A stretch of DNA of 64,000 nucleotides from Hydrangea macrophylla (taxonomy: Eukaryota > Streptophyta > Magnoliopsida > Cornales > Hydrangeaceae). The DNA is taken from the NCBI GenBank assembly GCA_033977485.1, contig CM066984.1, forward strand, positions 43,221,100-43,285,099, given 5' to 3'. The notes below the pieces were generated by a model. That model was given only the letters and a program-made list of their open reading frames with translations, searched no databases and was not told the origin of the DNA. Positions 54,111 to 64,000 of this stretch are shown in pieces. Within the stretch, counting starts at the first letter, position 1; the number at the start of each line of letters is the position of its first letter. The translations under genes and the position numbers were made by a program.

Positions 54111-56370
54111 GAGCGACAACCTTTTTGAAGATCGATTTACGATCTGGGTACCACCAGTTACTCGTTAGGCCTAAGGATATACCAAAGACAGCTTTCAGGA
54201 CAAGATATGGGCATTATGAGTTCTTAGTCATTTCTTTTGGATTAACTAGTGCCCCGACTGTATTCATGGATTTGATGGATCGGGTGTTCAGACCCTTCTT
54301 GGATAAATTTATCATCGTGTTTATCGACGACATCCTCATTTATTCGAAGAGTGAAGAAGAGCACGAGAAGTATGTACAGATTGCACTTCAGACACTTTGA
54401 GAGAATCGCCTCTGTGCCAAGTGTAGTAAGTGTGAGTTTTGGTTAAAGGAAGTTAAGGTCTTGGGGCATATAGTTTCACAGAATGGGATTTTTGTAGACT
54501 CAACAAAGACAGACGCAGTTTCTAATTAGAATAGACCAACCAACGCATCAGAAGTACGAAGTTTTCTTGGATTAACTGGATACAACAGGAGATTCATAGA
54601 AGGATTCTCAAAGATTGCGTCTCCTTTAACCAAACTAATGGGAAAAAAAGGACTTGAAGTTTGAGTGGAAGTACAAGAACGAAAGCACCTTTCAGGAACC
54701 AAAGGAGAGGTTGACCTCAGCACTAGTATTAAGTGTACCCAAGTGTAGTGAACAGTACACTATCTATAGTGACACATCGTATCAAGGACTAGGATGTGTA
54801 CTTATGCAGAATGGTCAGGTGATCGCTTATGGATCTAGGCAATTAAAGCCATATAAGTTGAACTACCCTACACATGACCTGGAATTGGCTACAATTGTCT
54901 TTGCACTTAAGATTTGGAGGCACTATCTCTACGGAGAAAAGTTTGACCTGTTCTCGAACCATAAAAGCTTAAAATACATGTTCTCTCAAAAGGAACTAAA
55001 CATGAGACAACGATGTTGGATAAAACTACTTAAGGAATACGACTTTAATTTGTAATACCAGCCCAGTAAGGCAGATGTAGTCGCAGATGCTCTAAGCAGA
55101 AAACCCCAAAGGTTAATCACCTCACTTTTAATCAAGGAATGGAAAGCCTTAGAAATTTTAGCAAAGTTCGACATTCAGGCTGCAAGACCAGGTGATGGAC
55201 AACCTTTTAGATGTCTTATGGTGAAACCAACCCTCAATCATCAAATACTCGAAGCTCAAAAGAAGGATGAAGGATTGAGGAAATGGTTCGAGAAGGCAAA
55301 AGTAAAGGTTTCGACTAAATGGAATATTGGATCAGACAAAGGACTCAGATGTAGGGGCAGGTTATGTGTACCCGACACGGATGGATTGAGAAAGGACATT
55401 CTAGATGAAACACATAAGTTGAGAGTGACCATACACCCCGATGGATCAAAAATGTACAAAGACTTAAGAAAGGAACTTTTGGTGGGAAGGCATTAAGAGA
55501 GAGGTCGTTGTATATATAGCCAAATGCCCTGCTTGTCAGCACGTCAAGGCGGAACACCAATGCCTCTAGGATTAGTACAACCGCTACCAATCCCAAAATG
55601 GAAATGAGAGCAAATCACCATGGATTTTTGTTGTGGGATTACCGAGATCTCAGTAGAACCATGATGCATTTTTGGGAAGTTGTTGATCGACTGACCAAAT
55701 CAACCCATTTTATTGCCTACTATATGACCTATCATGTTGAGAAGATGTATCGAGTATACCTGTAACAGGTTGTGCGATTACATGTGGTACCAGTATCAGT
55801 CATATCAAAAGGCAATGGGAACATCTCTGAAGTTGAGTTACGCATTTCATACACAAACTGACGGACAAAAGGAATGGGTAAAAGTAGCGCAAAGCAGATA
55901 CAAGAAGATATGCGGACAAACGATGTCGAGATATAGAATTTGAAGTTGGAAATCATGTGTATTTGAAAGTTTTCTCGATTCGAGGCATTGTGAGGCTTGG
56001 ACAACAGTGGGGAAGGCTACCACTGCTCTACATTGGACCAGATGAATTTCTAGAGCACATAAGGAAAGTCGCCTATAGATTGGCGTTACCACCCAAGATG
56101 TCGGGAGATCATAATGTTTTCCATGTGAGTATGTTGAGGAAGTGTCTTCACAACCTGGCACACGAGATTGATTTCAAAAATATTAAAGTAAACAACAATG
56201 CTACACTCTTCGAAGGACCTGTAAGAATAATGGATCATGGAATCAAGAAGCTGAGGAACAAAGAGATTCCACTGGTAAAGGTCCAGTGGAAGTATCATGA
56301 CAAAAGAGAAGCTTCGTGGGAAATGGAGTCAGAGATGCGAGAGAAATTTTCCTTTCTTTTTAGTACCTAG
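54111..56370 (+). pseudogene. Tekay C RT, RNase H, integrase and chromodomain-like remnant (third piece)
   Basis: The polyprotein continues after H. RT has an intact Phe-Ile-Asp-Asp motif (about 54328). RNase H has Ile-Tyr-Ser-Asp (about 54770) and Asp-Ala-Leu-Ser-Arg. The integrase N-terminal zinc region begins about 55400, followed by a broken integrase core. A chromodomain-like C-terminus typical of Tekay (Val-Phe-His-Val-Ser-Met-Leu-Arg-Lys, 55957-56370) ends at about 56368. Stops occur near 54400, 54528 and 55054, with frameshifts near 54650 and in integrase. About 70 residues of the integrase core are deleted near 55875. Element C is inactive. Confidence 0.85.
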
Positions 56371-56401
56371 ATAGTCCTAATTTTGAGGACAAAATCCTGT
56401 A

Positions 56402-56416
56402 ATAGGTGGTAGAAGA
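56402..56416 (+). promoter_or_regulatory. Polypurine-like tract, Tekay C
   Basis: ATAGGTGGTAGAAGA lies directly before the 3' LTR, in the place of the plus-strand primer. The same GGTGGWRGA pattern precedes LTR B (about 61741-61753) and, on the minus strand, the D 3' LTR. Confidence 0.55.
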
Positions 56417-58486
56417 TGTAATACCTATAATTTTCCTCTACTCATAATATTATCAGTTTTCTGAATTTCCATATCTAGTCTATTATTATTTTATTTGTGT
56501 GACTATATCAGTGTAATGTAATTACTAATTAGACTGTAAGTACCGCACTGACTTGACCGTAATTGGACTCAACTTAATACCGTACTCGGACCCATATATT
56601 AGAAATAATACCCGATTGTACGTAAATCAAGACCAACATGCATAAGGAGGACTTATGCACGTAAATTGAGGAAGTGGCACAAAACCCAAGGTGGGCCCCA
56701 CATGGCCAGCCACTTATGGCACATGCACACCCCCTAGATACTTGTCACAACTACACATGCCACTTGTCCATCCATTGGACACTAGTGATTGGACACATGT
56801 CCTTGCATGTACACATGCGAACATGCATGAGGACACCTAGCCTCCACCACCCTCTATATAAACCTACTTGCAAACATGTTTTACACTCTTGGAGAGTTAT
56901 AATCTACACATAAGTTAGAATGAGCTGAGAATTATAATCCCATGGAGAGATAGAAGGGAAACAAGAAGAAACCAAGCATTCCTTTTCTCTTTCCCTTATA
57001 CACACCTCACATGCAAACACATATACACACCCATACACTTACATACACTACCATGGGAACTTAGTAGCTGTGATTAGAAGTTTTAGAAGAGAACCAAGAA
57101 TTCCAGAGGTGAAGGAATTAGAAGAAGAGGATGAAGAAGAAGCTTTACACCATTGAAGTTGAATTCAAGCTTCCTAAGCTCAAATCTAAGGCCCAAGATT
57201 AAATCCAAGCTTTGGTGAGTTTACTAACCCACTCTATAACATATATAGTATGTAGTAATGTTTATTAAGTGTTTGATGTTGTATCTTGGGGTTTCTATGC
57301 AACATGCAAGTTAAATCATCAAATCTGGGAAGCAGAAACTTTCAGCAGAATGTAGTTTAGAAAAATGAACATTTTGAGTAGTTCAAAAATGGGAATGAGG
57401 CTAAGTTTTTTGTGGTGAAATCTAACTCATTTATCTACAAATAAATCTTCTATAGCTCATTCTAGAAATCACTCCTTTATAGGTGAAATGTATGTACACC
57501 GCAGTACTATAAATCTGAGAATCAGAAACTTTTGACAGATGTAGTCTAGTAAAATGAATGTTTTGAGCATCTCAAAAATAGTAATGAGGCTAGGTGTTTT
57601 GTGGAGAAAGCTAACTCATTTATCTACAAATAACTCTTCTACAGCTCAGTCTAAAAATGATTCTTTATAGGTGAAATTCATGTACAACGCAGTGCTATAA
57701 ATCTGGGACAAAGTAGTCCAAAAATATAGAAATGTCTAAGTAAAATAAATGTTTTGAACAGCTCAAAATCTATATGAAGCTATTTTTTTTTGTACATAAA
57801 GATAATCAAAATACCGATAGTGTTCTAGTTTTGAGTTTGATCTATAAAGTAATTCATCATGCCCCAATAGATCATATAAATTCAGTCAACACAGTGAAAT
57901 ATATCCTGGCAGATTGTAATGCTTTTTGTATGAGGTAATGTTTATGCATTATGTTGATTGATGATGCTAGTTTTCTAGTACCTATGTTGCTATGAATATT
58001 TGTGCCATGGTAAGTGTTATCGCATAGATGAGCATGTTAAGGGTTTTATCTATATAATTGTTGGTATCAAATCCATGTTTATAGATCCATGAGCTTTATG
58101 CTATGCTGGTATTGTTATAGGTATAGTGTGATGACCATTGAGAATCCATACTCAAGTTATATGTTGTATGGCACGATTATTGCGTTAATAGTGATTGGGA
58201 AAGTTTCCATCATGAGTACATTAAGGGGTAAAATGAAATGTCGAGCATATAGCAAAATCTTGATGGTTATAATTAGAAGTTATTAATGAACTAAACTACG
58301 AAATGTATGAACACGTAAGATAATGGAAAATCCTTCAATAATGAATTTTATGCGAATATGGGACGTTAATCTATGTTTCTCGTCATTTGACTCTCGATCA
58401 AAGTTAATTTATAGACCTTGTTGTCATGTTCAGGTATTTCTTGCAGAGTCAGCCTTTCGGTGATCTTGTGGGGTCAACTGGGGAAT

Positions 58487-59305
58487 TATGATTCGTATCC
58501 TTGATCTGTGGATCGTCATTACGTTTTCGGTCATGCAATTGACCTGAGGATTGTTAGTGATATGTGCAATCAAGGGATTTATTGTCAAGAGTTGTTCTAT
58601 CCTTTATCTGTGGATCATCATAATGTGTTCGGTCGTGCAGTTGACATAAGGATCGTTAGTGACGTGTGCTATCAAGCGATGTATTATCAAGAGTTATTCT
58701 ATCCTTGATCTGTAGATCGTCATAACGTGTTTAGTCATACAGTTGACCTGAGGATCGTTAGTGATGTGTGCTATCAAGCAATTTATTGTCAAGAGTTGTT
58801 CTATCCTTGATCTATGGATCTTCATAACGTGTTCGGTCGTGCAGTTGACCTGAGAATCGTTAGTGACGTATGCTATCAAGCAATTTATTATCAAGAGTTG
58901 TTCTATCCTTGATCTATGGATCATCATAACATGTTCGGTAGTGCAGTTGACCTGAGGATCATTAGTGACGTGTGCTATCAAGCGATTTATTGTCAAGAGT
59001 TGTTCTATCCTTGATCTGTGGATCGTCATAACGTGTTTGGTCAGTTGACCTAAGGATCGTTAGTGACGTGTGCAATCAAGCAATTTATTATCAAGAGTTG
59101 TTCTATCCTTGATCTGTGGATCGTCATAACGTGTTCGGTCATGTAGTTGACTTGAGGATCATTAGTGTCGTGTACTATTAAGCAATTTATTGTCAAGAGT
59201 TGTTCTATCCTTGATCTATGGATCGTCATAATGTGTTCGATCATGCAGATGACCTAAGGATTGTTAGTGACGTGTGCAATCAAGCAATTTCCTTGCCGAA
59301 TATTA
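58487..59305 (+). repeat. ~102-bp tandem array in the right LTR C
   Basis: About eight units of the same repeat found at 19315-20145, with the same order of diverged variants at its ends. One unit shortened at 'GTTTGGTCAGTTGACC' (about 59035) has a counterpart in the left LTR (about 19873). Confidence 0.85.
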
Positions 59306-59612
59306 TTCTTTTTTTTAAACTGTGGATGCATTATACCAGAATATTGAATACTTTGGAGTTGCGTCTTCTTTTAGTTAATGTTGTTGGTCAATTTAGTTTT
59401 GGGTTAAGTTTCGTAGAGTTGAGAGTCCTTTTGATTCTTCGTGTCGAGGTGGTTGGTGAAAGATTGTTTGGGTAACACAAAGATCCTAAAAGACATATTA
59501 AAAGTAGTTAATGGATTCTTGTTGTGTGTGGCTATATATGTTCCATTTAATTTAGTTCTCTCACTCGACTTTCATAAGCTGACGACATTCATGTCGCTGG
59601 ACATTCCCATGT

Positions 59613-59711
59613 CCAGCTTATCCAGGTGACGAGTACACAGGTTATGATGCTACACAAGAGGAGGACGTGGACGAAGAATACACCGAAGATGGCTATGGAT
59701 ATGCTAGTTAG
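59613..59711 (+). other. Conserved LTR peptide frame, type C (right copy)
   Basis: An open 32-codon frame with stop, starting Pro-Ala-Tyr-Pro-Gly-Asp-Glu-Tyr, with an acidic middle, ending Tyr-Gly-Tyr-Ala-Ser-TAG. A CAGGT sequence (candidate splice donor) lies within it at about 59622, as in the other families. Confidence 0.45.
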
Positions 59712-60033
59712 AGAGGAGACTAGTGGCTGTCTTTTGTAAATGTTTTTGGTTGTAATCTCTATCAGAAGACCTATCATATCTTTTGTAATAGTTTTGTGAG
59801 GTCCTAGAGCCATAAGACTCTGATGTATCTACCATGATGTACTTAGTTAGCTAGTACTGTTGCTTTTCAGTGTATTATAATCATGTAAGCAGATGTCGGT
59901 TTTATCCTTTAGGTTGTGCTGTTTACTAATAGCATTTTGGTCATGGACAAATCAATAATACAACTAGACACGTGTCTACGAACCCATAAAAGAAATTCAT
60001 TTTTCCCTATTTTTGGTACTTCAGGGTGTGATA

Positions 60034-61701
60034 GGGAATTTTGCTATCAGGGATCACAGATAGGCAATAGTTCTATAACTAAAGAGTTGAGTACACCGTA
60101 TTTAACCAGTGGTTATAGGCAACTGTTCTATAACTAAATAGCTCTATTACTAAAGCCTCGTGGGATAGTGGCTTCTCTTATGATTTGAGAATAGAGAGCA
60201 TTGGAGACCATAGCAGGATTCGATCTTCAACCCTCACAGTCAAAATAAGGACAACACTTTGGGTATCTTATGGTTCAGCTGACACTCATTGGTCACATTT
60301 TGGAAGATCAACAGAAGGATGAGGAATTGAAGGAGTGGTTCGCCAAAGTTTTAGCAAAGGAACCAGAAGGGTGGAGTACTAGACTGGATGGAGGATTCAG
60401 ATGTCGAGGTCGACTTGTCGTACCCAATGTAAAAAAGCTCAGAGCAGACATATTGGATAAGGAACACAAGTCTAGATTGACCGTACACCCAGGAGGAACA
60501 AAGATGTATAAGGATCTGAAGAGAAATTTTTAGTGGGAAGGAATGAAGAGAGAAGGTGCTAAGTATGTGTCCAAATGCTTCACGTGTCAGTAAATTAAGG
60601 TAGAGCACCAGAGACCGTCTGGACTCCTATAACCACTGCTGATTTCGAAATGGAAATGGGAGCATATCACGATGGACTTCATGGTCGGATTGCCAAATCA
60701 CAACAAGGTCACGATACCATTTGGGTGATAGTAGATCGGTTAATAAAGTCTGCTCATTTCAATGCCTACAACATGACTTACCTAGTAGAGAGGCTAAGTC
60801 AGATGTATATTCTACAAGTGGTGTGACTTCACGGTGTTCTAATCTTGATAGTATCAGATCATGACTCGAGATTTACCTTAAGATTTTGGGAGAGTCTACA
60901 AGCAGCCATGGGAATTTCTCTAAGATTAAGTTTCGCTTTTCATCCATAGACTAATGGACAGACTGAGTGGATGAATCAAGTTATGGAGGATATGCTCAAA
61001 GCATGCGTTATTGACTTCGAGAGTTCGTGGGAGACCCACTTGCCCTTAATCAATTTTGCATATAACAACAGTTATATCTCGAGCATAGGAATGGCACCAT
61101 TCAAAGCATTGTACGAGAGACCATGCCGTTCACCGCTATGTTGGGCTGAAGTCAGAGATGGTATGTTACTTAGACCAGACATGGTTCGAGAGACAAGTAA
61201 GAAGATCAGTATAGTCCAAGAAAAGATGAAAGTCGCCCAAAGTAGACAAAAGGGTTATGCGGACAAACATTGTAAGGACTTGGAGTTTCGTGTGGGAGAT
61301 CATATGTTTCTCAAAGCTTCTCCAGTACGAGGTATGGTTAGATTTGGAAGGAAGAAAGGAAAACTGTAGTCTTGTTATATTGGACCTTTTGAAATGTGGG
61401 CAAAGTCACCTACCAACTCGCACTACCACCAAGAATGTCTGGGGTACACAACATTTTTCACATAAGTATGTTAAGGAAGTATGTTCATGGCTCAGCACTA
61501 GTGATTAACTTCAAGTATATCGAAGTGAATGATGATGTGTCATAACAAGAGAGACCGGTGTGTGTGTTGAGAAGAGAGATCAAGAAGTTGAGGAATAAGG
61601 AGATTCCTTTGGTGAAGGTGCAGTGGAGCCATCATGAAGAAAGAAAAGCTTCCTGGGAGATGGAATCAAAAATACGAGACAAGTATCCAGAGTTATTCTA
61701 G
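60034..61701 (+). pseudogene. Tekay B internal remnant (PBS, deletion, integrase and chromodomain-like tail)
   Basis: It starts with a degenerate PBS (TGCTATCAG at 60042-60050). Filler-like sequence then leads near 60145-60165 to the end of the RNase H region. Integrase follows (His-Pro-Gly-Gly-Thr-Lys-Met-Tyr-Lys at about 60486; core Gly-Gln-Thr-Glu at about 60957-60968), then the Tekay C-terminal tail to a TAG at 61699-61701. Gag, protease, RT and most of RNase H are deleted. Several stops and frameshifts are present. The 3' end is followed by GGTGGTGGAAAGA and LTR B, so it belongs with LTR B rather than with LTR C. Confidence 0.8.
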
Positions 61702-61923
61702 GATTAGCTTACTCAGGTTTTGGGTGGAAATCTTTTGTTAGGTGGTGGAAAGATGTAACACCTGTATTTTCCTATTTGTAATTCTTGAATTTTTGCTTTT
61801 TCTCTACTCTCAGTTATATATAATAAGATCTATTTTCTTTACTCTTTATTGTTTATAATGATTTACGTATGTTAGCATATATGTATTAGGCATTGGGAGA
61901 AACTTTCCTTAGAAAGCAAACCC

Positions 61924-61980
61924 GAGCGCTCAAGGATCCGGAGCGCTCGAGGCCCGAGTGCTCCAGCCACGCAAGCGCTT
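61924..61980 (+). repeat. GAGCGCTC palindrome cluster, LTR B
   Basis: GAGCGCTC at 61924 and 61941, GAGTGCTC at 61956 and AAGCGCTT at 61973, all within 57 bp. A second site lies near 62473 (and 874-905 in the left LTR). No convincing TATA box is seen in LTR B. Confidence 0.75.
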
Positions 61981-63502
61981 AAGCAAATCTTAGAATTATA
62001 CACACACATACACTTCATATACCTACATTGTTACTGAATCAAGATGGAGGACTGATTAGGAGTGGCTTATTTTGGTTATCTACAAGATCAAGTGGAAGAT
62101 TCGAGTTCATAAGCTAAAGCTTTCTCAACATCGCTCACATTTTCATCATTTACTTACAATCTAAGGTTGTGTGAGTATCTATTCTCACTTGGAAACTTGT
62201 AGAGATAGTCCATACTTCATTTTGTACCTTCGCATGTGATCCATTGATAGTTGTAGTTCTTGTATGTGAAGTAAAATGAAGAATCAAGTTAATTATAAGT
62301 AAATTGGTAGCTTGATCATCATCCAAACATGTCCTAAGCTTATATGAGTGTAGGTTTTTATTTAGAACCCTTTAGATTCTGTTTTTATACGTTTTTATAA
62401 CTTACATGTGCCTTTAGAAATAATTTACGAATTTGCATGTAGCTTAAATTTAGAATCTGTTTACTGCCAAGTCCAAGCGCTCGAGCACCCTAAGCGCACG
62501 GGTATACCAGTTTTTGTTATATTATTTGTTTTACGTGTATTGATCAAATTTCTAATTGTTTTATGTACGAAACTAAGATGTTTAATCCATAAATTAGTAC
62601 TTGCATGTCCACCTATCACACTGACACTAAGGTGTACTTGCTAAACTATGATCCATGCTTGGTGGCATAGTTGTTAGTTCATCTAAATGCTTAAGTATAA
62701 TCTTGAACATCTTAACACGATGACGATTTTTGTTTTCACGCCAACTCTGATAATGAGAATAATATACGCATAATAAAATCGGAGCAATCTAATAACCATG
62801 CGCTCTATCAATCTGTACTTCACGCATCAATGCTTGTACTTTGGTCTATCTCTTGTTATAAATGTGTCGTTACCATATCATTGAGCTTTGTTAATGTGGT
62901 TGTTGTTGATGTCCCTTTAGTATGAGTCTGGGTTGGAATTGAAGAAGCGAATTGTGACTAGACATAAGTGATAAAGTCGGCTGTTAAGGCATGATACTAT
63001 CTTGATGCGCCAAGGGCTATCAAGCAGCTGTTAAGGCATGTATAGTATACTAATCACTCGGCTGTTAAAGCATGTTAGGACATGTCCTTGACCTTGAATA
63101 TCTTGGTCGAGTCGTCTATTAAGGCATGATACTATCTTGATGCACCGAGGGCGATCAAGCGGCTATTAAGGCATGTATAGTATACTCATCAAGCGGCTGT
63201 TAAGGCAAGCATATTCTAAACAAACGGCTATTGCCGAGATTGCAAGAAGATAAAATGTGAAGTTGGAGAACATGAGAATGAGTCACTTGTTACCTGATTA
63301 TTTCTATTGCAAGTTGGGATAAAGGATTGAGTCTATTTTCTTCTCATACTTTAATTAGTCAGAATTCCTTGATACTTGGTGAGGACGTAAATAAGCCGAC
63401 TGACAAATAATGAACTTAATTTCTTGTTGACTATTTCTAACGGAGCTTAGTGAGACTTTATACTCACTCAGCTTGTATTCAAGCTGACAGTATTTTATGC
63501 CA

Positions 63503-63670
63503 CTGGACCTTCCACGTCCAATTATACCAGACTTAGCAGGTGGTGTACAGCCTGAAGCCAACTATGGTGATGACGGATATGCTGCTGAAGGCTTGGTTAA
63601 TGAGGGTTACTATGAGAAAGGTAATATGGGAGAAGACTTCTATGGGGACCTTTATGGCTTTGCTAGTTGA
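63503..63670 (+). other. Conserved LTR peptide frame, type B (right copy)
   Basis: An open frame of 55 codons plus TGA, the same length as the copy at 1917-2084. It begins Leu-Asp-Leu-Pro-Arg-Pro and ends Tyr-Gly-Phe-Ala-Ser-stop, with many Gly, Tyr, Asp and Glu. Both B copies are open although the rest of the element is decayed. Confidence 0.45.
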
Positions 63671-64000
63671 AGGTTGGCCTACCTGAACTTTCTTTTATCT
63701 TTTATATTATGATGTAATAAATCAGTTATTTTGGATATTAGTGACAAGTATTGTCACAAGACTTATGATGTTTAATTATGTTTTTTTTTATTACTGGGTC
63801 TATAATATAACTACTACCTTATGGCTGCTTATGTTTAATGTAGTTATGTTGTGCTTGAATTAGTCACATACCATTATTATTACATTTGTTGTTATAATTT
63901 TTGTTAAGGACAATCGAGCGACTTTCAACCAGCCACGTGTCCACAGATCCAAAAAGGAAATTTTAAATTTTACCTATTTTTGGTCTACTTCGGGGCGTGA

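Larger units (their letters stand above)
17246..60033 (+). mobile_element. Tekay C: Ty3/gypsy element with 3.6-kb LTRs, hosting D and H
   Basis: Element C consists of LTRs (17246-20848, 56417-60033) and three internal pieces (20849-21910, 41195-41320, 54111-56416). Excluding D and H it is about 10.7 kb. D and H lie in its reverse transcriptase, each with an exact 5-bp duplication. C itself lacks a target duplication: the left flank is actta inside copia F, while the right flank is a PBS-like sequence of another element. This points to later recombination at its right end. Its gag-pol is internally deleted and carries stops. Confidence 0.85.
56417..60033 (+). repeat. Tekay C 3' LTR
   Basis: The 3617-bp LTR is collinear with 17246-20848, with many substitutions and small gaps, and its end is altered to GTGATA. 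It contains the TATA box at 56855-56862, the ~102-bp array and the open peptide frame (59613-59711). It is followed immediately by a PBS-like sequence rather than by copia F. Confidence 0.9.
61754..64000 (+). repeat. Type B Tekay 3' LTR (cut by the window end)
   Basis: It begins TGTAACACCTG and reaches CGGGGCGTGA at the last base; the related LTRs end GGGGCGTGACA, so only about two bases are missing. It contains GAGCGCTC palindromes at 61924-61980 and a second site near 62473. A CTGTTAAGGCATG tandem block lies at about 62975-63215 and the peptide frame at 63503-63670. It is collinear with 411-2250. Confidence 0.88.

Noticed and set aside
1..64000. Host protein-coding genes, tRNA or rRNA genes
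   Set aside because: Every long reading frame belongs to a retrotransposon, and almost all the sequence is assigned to an LTR or internal region. I saw no cloverleaf-like or rRNA-like sequence, though I could not run a covariance search.

Overview
This window is plant nuclear DNA made almost entirely of nested LTR retrotransposons. I see no cellular protein gene, rRNA, tRNA or CRISPR array. The plant origin rests on four things: Ty3 chromoviruses of the Tekay/Del type with 2.2-3.6 kb LTRs, a Ty1/copia element with 1.5 kb LTRs, a Tat/Ogre-like element with an Arg-tRNA-type primer site, and initiator-Met-tRNA primer sites in the others. I cannot name the species; a flowering plant with a repeat-rich genome is the safe statement.

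Layout. (1) Positions 1-381 are the tail of a 'type A' Tekay LTR, joined near 381-411 to a 5'-truncated 'type B' LTR (411-2250). (2) A minus-strand copia element (F) sits in LTR B. Its 3' LTR is split into 2251-3431, 4630-4790 and 15312-15414 by an unclassified LTR-like insert (X, 3432-4629) and by a complete but decayed Tekay element A (4791-15311). The rest of F (pol pseudogene, 15430-17245) is cut by Tekay element C. (3) Element C (LTRs 17246-20848 and 56417-60033) is itself interrupted twice, each time with a perfect 5-bp target duplication: by the minus-strand Tekay element D (21911-41194, GTTTG) and by the gag-only Tat/Ogre-like element H (41321-54110, GAGCG). (4) D is interrupted by copia element E (29898-38587, AAGCA). 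(5) After C comes a B-type internal fragment (60034-61753) and a type B 3' LTR (61754 to window end).

Inferred order of insertion: B, then F, then X/A/C, then D and H, then E. E (1494-bp LTRs with only about two visible differences) and D (an uninterrupted 1506-residue Gag-Pol) are the young elements. A, B, C and F are decayed.

Points of most interest: (a) all four Tekay LTR families carry, inside the LTR, a short tyrosine/glycine/acid-rich reading frame ending in a shared Tyr/Phe-Ala-Ser-stop, with synonymous differences between families; (b) Tekay A and D carry an extra acidic ORF before gag; (c) six of the LTR families (A, B, D, E, H, X) have clusters of a self-complementary motif and C has a similar inverted repeat, in most cases just upstream of the TATA box, and the same CGATCG-type palindrome occurs in both Ty3 and Ty1 elements; (d) H is an unusually large gag-only element with repeated polypurine-tract-like sequences.
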